Shown here: in pieces, positions 1 through 9,499 of the stretch | Numbering within the stretch: position 1 is the stretch's first letter | Layout of the letters: each line of letters opens with the position of its first letter | NCBI GenBank assembly: GCA_900315785.1 | Contig: ONAL01000005.1 | Span: 1-64,000 of the forward strand | Length of the DNA stretch: 64,000 nucleotides | Direction of reading: 5' to 3' | Origin: an uncultured Eubacteriales bacterium | Lineage (GTDB): Bacteria; Bacillota; Clostridia; Oscillospirales; Acutalibacteraceae | The notes under the pieces: generated by a model | What the model saw: only the letters and a program-made list of their open reading frames with translations | Databases searched by the model: none | What the model was told of the DNA's origin: nothing | Position numbers and translations under genes: made by a program

Positions 1-47
1 GTTTTGTCAAGCCTTTTATTAAAAATTTCTTAAAATTGTTTCAAAAA

Positions 48-80
48 AACAAGGCACCCACTTTTCGTGAGTGTCTTGTT
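48..80 (-). terminator. Intrinsic terminator after uraA
   Basis: An imperfect stem of about 13 bp (arms 48-60 and 66-80, one mismatch and one G-U pair on the transcribed minus strand) is followed on that strand by a T-rich run. It lies just beyond the uraA stop codon. Confidence 0.7.
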
Positions 81-125
81 TCTTAACTAAATGATATTGC
101 CTTTCGGGAGCCTCAATTTTTTTGC

Positions 126-1484
126 TTATTTATTCTTTTTTCTGCCGAGCATTACGTTGGTAAGGATACCGAGGATAAGCGCGCAGGCAACCTCAGTAAT
201 TGTTACGTTACCGAACTTGAGCACCATTCCGCCGACGCCTGCGATAAGGATAACAGACGCGGTGAAGAGGTTGCGGTTGTCGTCGAGGTCAACCTTCTGG
301 AGCATCTTGAGACCCGATACGGCGATGAAGCCGTAGAGAGCCACGCACACACCGCCCATTACGCAGGACGGAATTGTGGAAAGGAAGCCGACGAAGGGAG
401 CGATGAACGAGATAAGCATAGCTTCAATCGCAGTAACAATGATTGTTCTTACGGAAGCGTTCTTTGTGATAGCTACACAGCCGACGGACTCGCCGTAGGT
501 TGTGTTGGGACAGCCGCCGAATACAGCGCCTACCATTGAGCCGATACCGTCGCCGAGGAGGGTGTTGGAGAGACCCGGGTCCTCAAGAAGGTCGTGCTCG
601 ATGATTGAAGAGAGGTTCTTGTGGTCGGCGATATGCTCAGCGAACACAACAAACGCTACAGGGATATACGCAACGGCGATAGTGCCGAAATATGCGGGTG
701 AAAACTGACCGAAGGAACCGAACGCCTTGAGGAAGGTGAAGTCGGGAACCGCGACAAAGCTCTTTACGGAAATATTTTCAAACAAAGAGGTAAGCGCGGT
801 ATAGTCGATAACCTTGAGCGCGTCGTTGCCTGTTGCGTTTCCGATTACAAAGAATACGGAAGCCGCAGCGTAGCCCGCGAGAATACCGATGATAAAGGGA
901 ATGAGCTTGCCCATTTTCTTGCCGTAAACGGAGCAGAGCATTGTTACGGCGAGAGTGATTACACCGCAGATGATTTTGACATACACATTTACGGGAGTTG
1001 CCGCAGCGGCAAAGTTTGCCTCGTTAGCGCCGAGGTCGCCGATAGCGTTGCCCGCAAGCGAAAGTCCGATAATCGCAACTGTAGGTCCGATAACAACCGC
1101 AGGCATAAGCTTGGAAACCCAGTTTACGCCGACCGCCTTAACGATAATAGCGATTACCACATACACAAGACCCGCAAGAACCGCACCGATGATAAGTCCG
1201 AGATATCCGAGTCCGACTGCGACACCGCCGCCGAAAGCGGAAGCCATTGAGCCGAGGAACGCGAAGGACGAGCCGAGGAATACAGGGCTCTTAGCTCTTG
1301 TAAAAGCCACATATACCAGTGTACCGATACCCGCGCCGAAGAGCGCCGCAGAGGTGCTCATACCGTTGCCTACAATCATCGGAACCGCGATTGTAGCAGC
1401 CATAATAGCGAGGAGCTGCTGGAACGCAAAGACAAGTATTGCCGGGAACTTCGGCTTGTCTTTTACGCCGTAAATCATTTTCAT
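126..1484 (-). CDS. uraA: Uracil permease, NCS2 family
   Basis: This 452-residue, strongly hydrophobic protein belongs to the nucleobase:cation symporter-2 family, which imports uracil (or xanthine) with a cation. UraA hallmarks are visible: QLLAIMAAT near residue 23, an AEHIADH segment carrying the first conserved acidic residue, and NTTYGESVG carrying the second. The length is normal. The ATG at 1484 is preceded by AAGGAGG at 8 bases. It is divergent from upp, the enzyme that traps imported uracil as UMP, which supports uracil over xanthine as substrate. A TTGTAT/TATAAT promoter lies in the shared intergenic region. Confidence 0.93.
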   Translation of the reverse strand: MKMIYGVKDKPKFPAILVFAFQQLLAIMAATIAVPMIVGNGMSTSAALFGAGIGTLVYVAFTRAKSPVFLGSSFAFLGSMASAFGGGVAVGLGYLGLIIGAVLAGLVYVVIAIIVKAVGVNWVSKLMPAVVIGPTVAIIGLSLAGNAIGDLGANEANFAAAATPVNVYVKIICGVITLAVTMLCSVYGKKMGKLIPFIIGILAGYAAASVFFVIGNATGNDALKVIDYTALTSLFENISVKSFVAVPDFTFLKAFGSFGQFSPAYFGTIAVAYIPVAFVVFAEHIADHKNLSSIIEHDLLEDPGLSNTLLGDGIGSMVGAVFGGCPNTTYGESVGCVAITKNASVRTIIVTAIEAMLISFIAPFVGFLSTIPSCVMGGVCVALYGFIAVSGLKMLQKVDLDDNRNLFTASVILIAGVGGMVLKFGNVTITEVACALILGILTNVMLGRKKNK

Positions 1485-1540
1485 TTTCTTTTCCTCCTTA
1501 TTGATTATAGAGTTTTTGGGTTTTTGACCCTCAACGAAAC

Positions 1541-1569
1541 ATTATATATGAAAATTCGGCATAATACAA
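1541..1569 (-). promoter_or_regulatory. uraA promoter
   Basis: Minus strand: TTGTAT (1564-1569), 17 bases, TATAAT (1541-1546). The leader between it and the gene holds a short GGGTC/GACCC-type hairpin around 1516-1533; no known pyrimidine-sensing motif was recognised in it. Confidence 0.75.
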
Positions 1570-1617
1570 CATTTTTCTGTTTAGTAATTGTTGTTTCTAA
1601 CTTTTTGTCATTTTTCG

Positions 1618-1646
1618 TTGACTTTATTCCCCGTTTTTTGTATTAT
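1618..1646 (+). promoter_or_regulatory. upp promoter
   Basis: TTGACT (1618-1623), 17-base spacer, TATTAT (1641-1646), about 35 bases upstream of the upp ribosome binding site. It faces away from the uraA promoter. Confidence 0.8.
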
Positions 1647-1690
1647 TATATAAAGGAAACTATGATTTAGAAAAGAAAGGACACGATAAT

Positions 1691-2320
1691 ATGGATAATG
1701 TTGTTTATATGAACCACCCGCTTATCAAGCATAAAATAACAATGCTCAGAAAGGAAAGCACAGGCACAAACGAATTCCGCAAGCTTGTTGAGGAAATCGC
1801 AATGCTTATGGGTTACGAGGCTCTCGCTGACATCAAGACACGCGAGGTTGAAATCAAAACCCCGATTGAGGACACCGTTCAGCCCGTTATCGACGGCAAG
1901 AAGATGGCTATCGTGCCTATCCTCAGAGCAGGTCTCGGAATGGTCAGCGGTATGCTGGCTCTCGTTCCCTCGGCAAAGGTCGGTCACATCGGTATGTACC
2001 GCGACGAGGAAACCCATATCCCCCACGCTTATTACTGCAAGCTTCCTCCCTTCATCAGCGAAAGATTAATCGTTGTTGTTGACCCGATGCTCGCGACAGG
2101 CGGCTCGCTCATCGACGCGGTTAACGAAATCAAGGCTCAGGGCGGTAAGAACATCAAGTGTATGTGCATTATCGCGGCTCCCGAGGGAGTTAAGGCTTTC
2201 ACCGAAAAACACCCCGACGTTCAGCTTTATATCGGCGCGCTTGACCGTTGTCTCAACGAAAACGCGTACATCTGCCCCGGTCTCGGCGACGCGGGAGACA
2301 GAATCTTCGGAACGAAATAA
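1691..2320 (+). CDS. upp: Uracil phosphoribosyltransferase
   Basis: This cytoplasmic salvage enzyme makes UMP from uracil and PRPP. The 209-residue length is exactly that expected for Upp. The PRPP-binding loop DPMLATGGS is at 131-139, PILRAGLG at 76-83, and the uracil-binding C-terminal region ends in [12 protein letters not shown]. The start ATG at 1691 follows GAAAGGA. It is divergent from the uracil permease gene and is followed by a strong terminator. Confidence 0.96.
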   Translation: MDNVVYMNHPLIKHKITMLRKESTGTNEFRKLVEEIAMLMGYEALADIKTREVEIKTPIEDTVQPVIDGKKMAIVPILRAGLGMVSGMLALVPSAKVGHIGMYRDEETHIPHAYYCKLPPFISERLIVVVDPMLATGGSLIDAVNEIKAQGGKNIKCMCIIAAPEGVKAFTEKHPDVQLYIGALDRCLNENAYICPGLGDAGDRIFGTK

Positions 2321-2327
2321 TTATTGC

Positions 2328-2355
2328 GGGACGGCGGTTGCCGTCCCCTTTTTTC
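2328..2355 (+). terminator. Intrinsic terminator between upp and fbp
   Basis: A perfect 8-bp stem GGGACGGC/GCCGTCCC (2328-2335 and 2340-2347) with a GGTT loop is followed by CTTTTTTC. The fbp ribosome binding site begins only about 5 bases after the T-run, so no promoter can fit between them. Confidence 0.85.
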
Positions 2356-2373
2356 ATAAAAGGCGGTGAAAAA

Positions 2374-4248
2374 ATGACTGACGAAAGGCTCAGATACTTA
2401 AAGCTCCTTTCGGAGAAATACCCGACTGCGCGCTCCGTTAAGCGTGAGATAATCAACCTGACCGCTATCCTCAATCTGCCTAAGGGCACGGAGCACTTTA
2501 TGAGCGATATTCACGGCGAGTATGAGGCATTCTGCCATATTCTCAACAACTGCTCGGGCGTTATCCGCGAAAAGGTTGATATGCTGTACCGCGGAACGCT
2601 GTCGCACGAGGACAGAAAAGAGCTCTGCACGCTGATTTACTATCCCAAGGAAAAGCTGACGAAGCTGAGACGTTCGGGCGAGGGAACGCCTGAGCGCTAC
2701 CGCGAAATCATAAACCTTTTGATTGAGCTTGCGAGGACGCTGTCCTCAAAATACACGCGCTCAAAGGCGAGAAAGGCTATGCCCGAGGACTATGCCTACA
2801 TCATCGACGAGCTTATGCACGCGCAGAAGGACGAGGACGACAACCAGGTCCGCTATCACAACATCATTCTCGACACGGTAATCGACCTCGACGCGGAGGA
2901 TTTCATCACCTCGCTGTCGGGACTTATCAAGCGCCTTGCGGTTGACCATCTGCACATTGTGGGAGATATTTTTGACCGAGGCGAGTCCGCCGACAAAATC
3001 ATCGATATGCTGATGAAGCACCATTCGCTCGATATTGAATGGGGAAACCACGATATCCTCTGGATGGGAGCCGCCTGCGGAAGCAAGGCTTGTATCGCGA
3101 ATGTCGTCAGAAACGCGATAAAATACCGCTCCGTGAGAATTCTCGAGAGCGGCTACGGCATAAGCCTGAGAAACCTTGCGCTGTTTTCCGAACAGCTCTA
3201 CCCCGATATGGCGCCTATGGACGCGGCTCTCAAGACAATCAGCGTTATCCAGTTCAAGCTTGAAGGACAGATTATCAAGCGCAATCCCGACTTCGAGCTC
3301 GACGACAAGCTCGTTATGCAGACGGTCAACCTCGAGGACGGAACCGTTGTTTGTGAGGGCAAGACCTACAAGCTCAACGACACAAATCTTCCGACGTTCG
3401 ACCCCGATAAACCCTACGAGCTGACCGAGGGCGAGACCAAGGTTATCGACGGTCTGAAAAATTCTTTCCTGAGCAGTCTGAGGCTTCGGGAGCACGTCGA
3501 TTTCCTCTACGAAAACGGCGGAATGTACAAAATCCACAACGGAAATCTGCTGTATCACGGCTGTGTACCGCTCAGAGAGGACGGCGCGCTCGACGAAATC
3601 TGTATATTTGACAAAATGCTCAGCGGCAGAGAATACTTTGACTTTGCCGACGCGAAGGCGCGCTACGCGTTTTACGGCAAACACAGAACTCAGCGCGATA
3701 TCGACTTTATGTGGTACCTTTGGTGCGGCAGAAAGTCGCCGCTCTGCGGCCGCAACATCAAGACGTTTGAGCGCGCAATGATTGACGACAAAGCCGCGCA
3801 CACGGAAAAGCAGAATCCATACTACGACTTCTACAAAACCGAGAAAACCTGTCTGGAAATCCTTGCAGAGTTCGGTCTGAGCGGCAAGCTGAGCCACATC
3901 GTTAACGGTCACACGCCCGTGAGAACAGTTATCGGCGAGCTGCCGATAAGGGCTAACGGAAGGCTGCTTGTGATTGACGGCGGCTTCTGCCGTGATTATC
4001 ACGAGAAAACGGGAATCGCTGGTTACACACTGATTTACAACTCGCACGGACTAAGGCTCAAGGCGCACAAGCCGTTCGAGAGCATTGACGAAGCGATTGC
4101 CGACAACAAGGATATTCACTTTGAATCCGAGATTGTCGAGACCGAGAGCCACAGAATGATGGTCGCGGACACCGACAACGGCGGCAGAATCAGCCGCGAG
4201 CTTGACGACCTAAGAGAGTTGCTGGAGCTGTACAGGAACGGAAAATAA
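2374..4248 (+). CDS. fbp: Fructose-1,6-bisphosphatase, class III
   Basis: This enzyme hydrolyses fructose 1,6-bisphosphate to fructose 6-phosphate in gluconeogenesis. The 624-residue product matches the Firmicutes class III (FBPase_2) type, a calcineurin-like metallophosphoesterase. Metal-site motifs are DIHGE at 45-49, GDIFDRG at 197-203, GNHD at 224-227 and GHTP at 512-515. The frame is open further upstream, but ATG 2374 follows AGGCGGTGA and gives the family-typical N terminus MTDERLRYL. The gene sits immediately after the upp terminator, so its transcription depends on read-through or on a promoter inside upp. Confidence 0.95.
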   Translation: MTDERLRYLKLLSEKYPTARSVKREIINLTAILNLPKGTEHFMSDIHGEYEAFCHILNNCSGVIREKVDMLYRGTLSHEDRKELCTLIYYPKEKLTKLRRSGEGTPERYREIINLLIELARTLSSKYTRSKARKAMPEDYAYIIDELMHAQKDEDDNQVRYHNIILDTVIDLDAEDFITSLSGLIKRLAVDHLHIVGDIFDRGESADKIIDMLMKHHSLDIEWGNHDILWMGAACGSKACIANVVRNAIKYRSVRILESGYGISLRNLALFSEQLYPDMAPMDAALKTISVIQFKLEGQIIKRNPDFELDDKLVMQTVNLEDGTVVCEGKTYKLNDTNLPTFDPDKPYELTEGETKVIDGLKNSFLSSLRLREHVDFLYENGGMYKIHNGNLLYHGCVPLREDGALDEICIFDKMLSGREYFDFADAKARYAFYGKHRTQRDIDFMWYLWCGRKSPLCGRNIKTFERAMIDDKAAHTEKQNPYYDFYKTEKTCLEILAEFGLSGKLSHIVNGHTPVRTVIGELPIRANGRLLVIDGGFCRDYHEKTGIAGYTLIYNSHGLRLKAHKPFESIDEAIADNKDIHFESEIVETESHRMMVADTDNGGRISRELDDLRELLELYRNGK

Positions 4249-4270
4249 CCCCATAAGGCATTAACTGAAA

Positions 4271-4306
4271 AACTCCGCCCGAATCGGGCGGAGTTAATTT
4301 TATTTT
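4271..4306. terminator. Bidirectional terminator, fbp / subtilase
   Basis: An inverted repeat AACTCCGCCCG/CGGGCGGAGTT (4271-4295) is flanked by AAAA on the left and TTTTATTTT on the right. It can end both convergent transcripts. Confidence 0.85.
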
Positions 4307-7300
4307 ACGGTGACTTTGCAAAGAAGCTCTATGCCGTTTGTTTTTACGGTTACGGTAGCCTTTCCCCTGCCGACAGCCTTTATCCTGCCCGCCGAGGAAA
4401 CAGTAGCGACCTTTTTGTCAGAGGACGTAAACGTCGCTCTGCCGACCTTGCCAGTAACCCTCAGAGCAAAGCTCTTGCCCTTTTTGAGGGAAACCTGAGA
4501 CTTGTTGAGAGAGGGATTCCTGACGGTCACGGTGAAGCTCGTCTTGACGCCGTTGTTCCTGACCGTGATTGTCGCCTTGCCCTTTCTGAGAGCCTTGAGC
4601 TTGCCGTTTGAAGCAACCTTGACCACCTTGCTGTTGGAGCTGAGGTACTTTGTCTTGCCCTTCGCGTTGCGGATTGAGGGCTTGACCGTCGAGCTTGCGC
4701 CGACGTACATTGTCCTGTTCTTTATCTTCTGGATATATGTCTGCTCGTAAGGAATGTTCTTGGAGTTCTTGAGAGGAACGAAGTATGCCTTTTCGACAAC
4801 CATCTCTTCCTCATCGTCGTCATCTTCATCATCTGAATCCGACTTTTTTGAGAAGATGTCAAAGTCGAAGTCGTCGTCCAACTCGTTAGTGGTAGCCGTG
4901 AAAGCGATGAAGCAGCCGGGGAGAGTTACGCCGAACACAGCCTTGTTGGAGCCGCTGATAAGCGATGTGGTATACTCCGCGGGAGTCGCCTTGTCGGTCT
5001 TGGGGTTGTAGATAAAGGTGTCGCCGAGACCGTCGATAAACGCGCCGTTGAGGAAAACTCCGCCCTTGCCAAGACCGATGTTTCCGTCGTAGATATCTAT
5101 CCAGCCCGCGAACTCGCTTTCAGCCTCGGACTTGTCGTCGCTCACGCACTTTACGGTCGAGGTCTTGAAGGTCTTGCCGTCAAAGGTGATAATCGGGGGC
5201 ATTTTGCCGTCCTTCTGAGCGCCGTACGCGCCGACAATCAGACCGTTGTACTCGTAATATCTCGCGAAGGCTCTGCCCTCGGGGAGAGTTGCGCTGAGAA
5301 GCGTGAAGGATTTTTTGGATGAATTATACTTGTAAACCTTGTCGGAGTAGGTGTTCTTTGCTCCGTCGTAGCCGCCCATAAGGTAGAAGCCCGAGCCGAG
5401 AGTTACAAGTGAAGCGCCCTCATAAGGGATATCGGGAAGAGCGCAGAGCTTGTAGGACTTCTTCGCCTTTACGTCATAGCAGCCGAAGATGTTATCGTAG
5501 CCAAGTGTTCTTCCTGTGCTCGACTGAACCTTGCCTATTGCTGCGAAGTAAATCTTGCCGTTCTTGTAGGTAACACCGTCGTAGTTAACCTCGGACTTTT
5601 TCTCGAGGAACTTCTTGATATTGATTTTGCCGTAGCTCTCGCAGAAATAGCTGTTTGACGCGGCGTCGTATCTGAGCACAGTGATGTCGCCTGTGTATCT
5701 GTCCACGAAGAACGCCTTGTCGCCTGCGTTCACAGGGAACAGGCTCTCGGTAGCGGTTGGCATACCGTAGACGTTCTTGGCTTCGGGGAACACCTTCTGC
5801 TTTGTGAGGTGAGTTTTGAACCTGGACGAGCCGAGCTCGTTGGTGACTGTGATTGTGACGTCCTTGACGTTGTAGTTGTTGTCGGGGATAACGATTCGGC
5901 TGTCGGTTACGCTCTTGGGAGCGACGACCTCGCCGTTGACCTTAATCTCCGTAACGCCGTCGAGACGACCCTTGATAACGACGCTCTTTCCGTTTGAGGA
6001 GAACTGAGCCGAGGTAATCATAGGCGGAATCTTGTCGGTGTTCTCGAGAGAGAGCGACATAGCGTTCTCGACCTTGCCCTCGAGGGCTTCGCTTCTTCTG
6101 CCCGAAAGCTTAATCATCGCGATGATATCCTTCGCCTCTGCGTCGGGATATGCGCGCTTGAGCAGAGCCGCCGCGCCCGCGACATAAGGCGTCGCCATAG
6201 ATGTGCCGCCGTAGAAATCGTACTTGCCGAACTTCTCACGGTCTACGCCCTGTTTGCTGACAGCGAAATCATCAATTTCAATCTCATCTCCGCCGTTGGC
6301 GTATACATAAATCTGAAGCTTGCGCTCTGTGCCCTTTATGTAGCCTTTCGCCTTTGTGGGATCAACCTCAATCTGATAGTGATCCCACTCGTCGATTCCG
6401 TAGCCTCTGCCCATAGCATTGACTCCTGCGTCATAATCGCTCGAAATAGGCTGAGCGTCGGCGGTGGTATCTACAGCCAGCCACTGGATATCCTTGGTGC
6501 TGCTTGTCATAAAGCTGAGGGAATATTTTTCATTCTTGTTTTCAATACTGAAGGGAATCTCAAAGCAGTAGTAGTATAGCTCCTCTTCTTCCCCCGACTC
6601 ATTATTGAGTTCGATTCGCTTGTCGGTAAACTTGACTCTGACCGCCTTGCCTGAGGTTCCGAAGTAATTGTCAGTGAGCGAAACCTCCGCGTTCCGGCTG
6701 AGAGGATAAAGCTTGGAGCTCTCGGCGGTAACGACGGGATAACCTGCGTCGCCCGCCTTGACCTCGCCGTTATAATCCTGAAGCAGAGAAACAAGCTGAG
6801 CCTTCTGTTCGTCGGTGTAAATCGACGGGTTGAAGCAATTCTCGCATACTGTCGAAAGGATGCAGGAGCCGGGCGCAGCCACGTCAACGTACTTTTCGGA
6901 GTAATTTGAGTAGCTCGCGAGCTCATCCTTGCCGTTTGTCGCGCCTACAACAATTACGTTGTCGCAGTCAACTCTGGCGGGAAGCACCAGTCCGCTATCC
7001 TCAAAAATTCCGCCTTCCTGTTCCTCGGAAATATCAACGCTGTCATTACCTGCCGCAACCGCGATGATAACACCCTTCTTCTCGAGCTCATTGAAGATTT
7101 TTTCGAGGAGCTTTTTCTCGGAGTTGTCGCCTGTTCCGCCGAAGGAGCAGTTTACAGCGTCGACCTTCGCGCCGAGCTTAACCGCACGTGCGAGGTATTC
7201 GAAAGAGGCAATCTCTGTGTCGAGCTCACATTCTCCGTCTGCGTCGAAGCACTTGACGGGCAGAATCTTGACGCCCTTTTTATTTATGCCCGAAATACCC

Positions 7301-8013
7301 TTTTCGTTGTCGCCGATACCCGCGATAATTCCCGAAACGTGGGTGCCGTGACCGTTATCGTCCCGAGGACGACCGTCGCGGTTAGCGCCCGTGAAATCGT
7401 AACCGTGCTCGCCGATGAGCTTGCTGCCGTAGGGATTTGTCCAGATTAAGTCCTGTAAATCCTCGTGCTCAAAGTCGATACCCGTATCGATAACGGCAAC
7501 GAGCGACTCCGAGTCGCTGTCCTTGGTTTTATCCCAAAGCGTCTGAGGGTGAATGTCACAGCCCGCGGTGCCGTTGTTCTGTCCGTTATTCTCAAGAGCC
7601 CACTGGAAGGCGCTGTAGGTGTCGGACGTGATTGAGCTGATTTTTGACTTGAAGTTGGGAACAACGTAGTCTATGCCAGACCTGCCCTCAAGCCTGTCTA
7701 TAAGCTGAACGGTGGAAAGCTTGTCGGATTTGACGACTGCGAGCTTTACGCTGTCGTTGTCCCTTGCGTCTGCGTCAATCTCAAAAGTATTCTTGAGCTT
7801 AACGCCGCTGCCGTATGCCGCGGCAGACTTATTCTTGTTGGTGTAGATGGAGCTCGCGTTGTCCTTGAGCACAACGACAGCCTCGCCCTCTACATAATCG
7901 AGACCCTCGAGACGGTTTTTGTCAAAGACCGAAGCCGAAGCGGGGATAATCGCTGAGGAGCTCAGAATAACGAGAGCCAGAGCGGAAGCAAAGATAGCTT
8001 TTAGCTTTTTCAT
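4300..8013 (-). CDS. Secreted multidomain subtilisin-like protease
   Basis: This 1237-residue protein has a signal peptide (residues 1-28, ending PASAS) and a likely I9-type propeptide at about 40-122. The S8 catalytic triad is Asp176 (VIDTG), His222 (NGHGTHVSG) and Ser605 (GGTSMATP), with oxyanion Asn323. About 200 residues are inserted between APGSCILST (near 386) and the serine motif; they look like a beta-rich carbohydrate-binding-type domain. After the protease come a bacterial Ig-like stretch, a Kelch-like repeat region (about 770-1030), a very acidic Asp/Glu linker (about 1065-1100) and two C-terminal Big_2-type Ig domains. No LPXTG or SLH anchor was seen. It is probably an extracellular or surface protease; the substrate is unknown. 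Confidence 0.9.
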   Translation of the reverse strand: MKKLKAIFASALALVILSSSAIIPASASVFDKNRLEGLDYVEGEAVVVLKDNASSIYTNKNKSAAAYGSGVKLKNTFEIDADARDNDSVKLAVVKSDKLSTVQLIDRLEGRSGIDYVVPNFKSKISSITSDTYSAFQWALENNGQNNGTAGCDIHPQTLWDKTKDSDSESLVAVIDTGIDFEHEDLQDLIWTNPYGSKLIGEHGYDFTGANRDGRPRDDNGHGTHVSGIIAGIGDNEKGISGINKKGVKILPVKCFDADGECELDTEIASFEYLARAVKLGAKVDAVNCSFGGTGDNSEKKLLEKIFNELEKKGVIIAVAAGNDSVDISEEQEGGIFEDSGLVLPARVDCDNVIVVGATNGKDELASYSNYSEKYVDVAAPGSCILSTVCENCFNPSIYTDEQKAQLVSLLQDYNGEVKAGDAGYPVVTAESSKLYPLSRNAEVSLTDNYFGTSGKAVRVKFTDKRIELNNESGEEEELYYYCFEIPFSIENKNEKYSLSFMTSSTKDIQWLAVDTTADAQPISSDYDAGVNAMGRGYGIDEWDHYQIEVDPTKAKGYIKGTERKLQIYVYANGGDEIEIDDFAVSKQGVDREKFGKYDFYGGTSMATPYVAGAAALLKRAYPDAEAKDIIAMIKLSGRRSEALEGKVENAMSLSLENTDKIPPMITSAQFSSNGKSVVIKGRLDGVTEIKVNGEVVAPKSVTDSRIVIPDNNYNVKDVTITVTNELGSSRFKTHLTKQKVFPEAKNVYGMPTATESLFPVNAGDKAFFVDRYTGDITVLRYDAASNSYFCESYGKINIKKFLEKKSEVNYDGVTYKNGKIYFAAIGKVQSSTGRTLGYDNIFGCYDVKAKKSYKLCALPDIPYEGASLVTLGSGFYLMGGYDGAKNTYSDKVYKYNSSKKSFTLLSATLPEGRAFARYYEYNGLIVGAYGAQKDGKMPPIITFDGKTFKTSTVKCVSDDKSEAESEFAGWIDIYDGNIGLGKGGVFLNGAFIDGLGDTFIYNPKTDKATPAEYTTSLISGSNKAVFGVTLPGCFIAFTATTNELDDDFDFDIFSKKSDSDDEDDDDEEEMVVEKAYFVPLKNSKNIPYEQTYIQKIKNRTMYVGASSTVKPSIRNAKGKTKYLSSNSKVVKVASNGKLKALRKGKATITVRNNGVKTSFTVTVRNPSLNKSQVSLKKGKSFALRVTGKVGRATFTSSDKKVATVSSAGRIKAVGRGKATVTVKTNGIELLCKVTVK

Positions 8014-8089
8014 AATACATTCCTTCTTAAATTTTGTTATCTGTATTATAGACGCGGTCAGCCGCGAATTTTAGAGTAAAGCAGAATAA

Positions 8090-8893
8090 TTATTCAGAGA
8101 GCTTGTAGATTTTGATGCACCCTGTGGTGCAGACCTTGACGCACTCGCCGCACGAGGTGCATTTTTCGTAGTCAATCTCGGCAAGGTTGTTTTTGACCTT
8201 GATTGCGTCGAACTGACACGCCTTTTCGCACTTTTTACAGCCGATACAGCCGTTCGAGCAAGCCTTGCGCGTTGCGGCGCCCTTGTCACGGTTTGAACAG
8301 CTGACGACAGTTGTTGAGGTCGTCTTGTGAAGTGAGATGAGGGAATTTGGACAGGTCCTGACGCAGATTCCGCAGCCGATACACTCGGGCGGATAGACCA
8401 TAGCGATTCCCTTGCTGATATAGATAGCGTCCTGAGGGCACGCCTCGGCGCAGTCGCCGAGACCGATACAGCCGTAGCCGCATTTGCCCTTTCCGCCGAA
8501 AATCATCTTTGCCGCGGCGCAGCTTTCCATTCCCTTGTAGTCGACGGCGTCCTCGGTAGCGTCGCAGTCGCCGAGACAATGAACCACAGCAGCCTTGGCT
8601 TCGACCTCGGCAAACTCAACTCCGAGAGCGTCGCTGAGCTCGCGCGCTACGCCTTCGCCGCCGGGAACACAGAGATTCGCGGGGACGGAGCTGTCGTCAA
8701 CAAGAGCCTTTGCGTAGCCGTCGCAGCCCGCGTAGCCGCACGCGCCGCAGTTGGCTCCGGGGAGGCACTCACGAACCTTAGGAAAACGCTCGTCCTCCTT
8801 GACAGCCATAAGCTTTGACGCGACAACGAGCATAGCCGCGCAGAGAATTCCGATTATCACAACGGGGATAACAGCCGTTAAAATTGCTTGCAT
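8090..8893 (-). CDS. rnfB: Rnf complex subunit RnfB, ferredoxin-interacting
   Basis: RnfB is the electron entry subunit of the membrane ferredoxin:NAD+ oxidoreductase. One N-terminal membrane helix (residues 5-27) is followed by the RnfB Fe-S motif around ANCGACGYAGC (47-57), then four further 4Fe-4S cysteine groups, including CIGCGICVRTCP, CIGCKKCEKAC and CTSCGECVKVC. At 267 residues it is longer than proteobacterial RnfB, as usual in Clostridia. It is the last gene of rnfCDGEAB, 12 bases after rnfA. AAGGGGG precedes ATG 8893. Confidence 0.95.
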   Translation of the reverse strand: MQAILTAVIPVVIIGILCAAMLVVASKLMAVKEDERFPKVRECLPGANCGACGYAGCDGYAKALVDDSSVPANLCVPGGEGVARELSDALGVEFAEVEAKAAVVHCLGDCDATEDAVDYKGMESCAAAKMIFGGKGKCGYGCIGLGDCAEACPQDAIYISKGIAMVYPPECIGCGICVRTCPNSLISLHKTTSTTVVSCSNRDKGAATRKACSNGCIGCKKCEKACQFDAIKVKNNLAEIDYEKCTSCGECVKVCTTGCIKIYKLSE

Positions 8894-8905
8894 AGACTGA
8901 CCCCC

Positions 8906-9499
8906 TTATTTACCGAACATATTCTCAATGACACCGCCGAAGCCCATAAACGACAGCGAGGTGATTGACGCGGCGATGAGGGTAATCGGCAAGCCCTTGA
9001 AGGATTTGGGAATATCCGCGCCGTCGAGCTTGGAGCGGACGCCCGAGAACATAACCATAGCAAGGAAGAAGCCGAGACCCGAACCGAGCGAGTTAACCAT
9101 AGCCTCAAGGAAGGTGTAGCCCTCGTCAATGTTGAGAATTGTAACGCCGAGCACGGCGCAGTTTGTTGTAATCAGCGGCAGGTAAACGCCGAGCGACTTG
9201 TGAAGCGAGGGAATGTACTTTTTGAGCACAATCTCGACAAGCTGTACAAGCGCCGCGATAACGAGGATAAATACGATTGTCTGCAGATACTCGAGGTGAT
9301 TCGGGATAAGCAGATACATATGTATCGGGTAGGTTACCGCCGTTGAAATGAGCATTACAAAGATTACCGCAAGGCTCATACCCGTGGCGGAATCGAGCTT
9401 TTTCGAAACGCCGAGGAACGGGCAGATTCCAAGGAACCTTGACAGTACATAGTTGTTGATGAATACCGCGGAGAGCAGGATAATAATAAGCTTAGTCAT
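8906..9499 (-). CDS. rnfA: Rnf complex membrane subunit RnfA
   Basis: This is a 197-residue integral membrane protein with about six helices, homologous to RnfA/NqrE. Recognisable segments are NNYVLSRFLGICPFLGVSK near the N terminus and TNCAVLGVTI in the middle; these carry the conserved cysteines that in this family bind an intramembrane iron-sulfur centre together with RnfE. It overlaps the end of rnfE by 8 bases, which indicates translational coupling. Confidence 0.95.
   Translation of the reverse strand: MTKLIIILLSAVFINNYVLSRFLGICPFLGVSKKLDSATGMSLAVIFVMLISTAVTYPIHMYLLIPNHLEYLQTIVFILVIAALVQLVEIVLKKYIPSLHKSLGVYLPLITTNCAVLGVTILNIDEGYTFLEAMVNSLGSGLGFFLAMVMFSGVRSKLDGADIPKSFKGLPITLIAASITSLSFMGFGGVIENMFGK

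Noticed and set aside
2761..4047. 428-codon open frame opposite fbp
   Set aside because: It lies wholly antisense to a clear fbp gene, has no ribosome binding site and no recognisable domain; GC-rich codon use creates long antisense frames.
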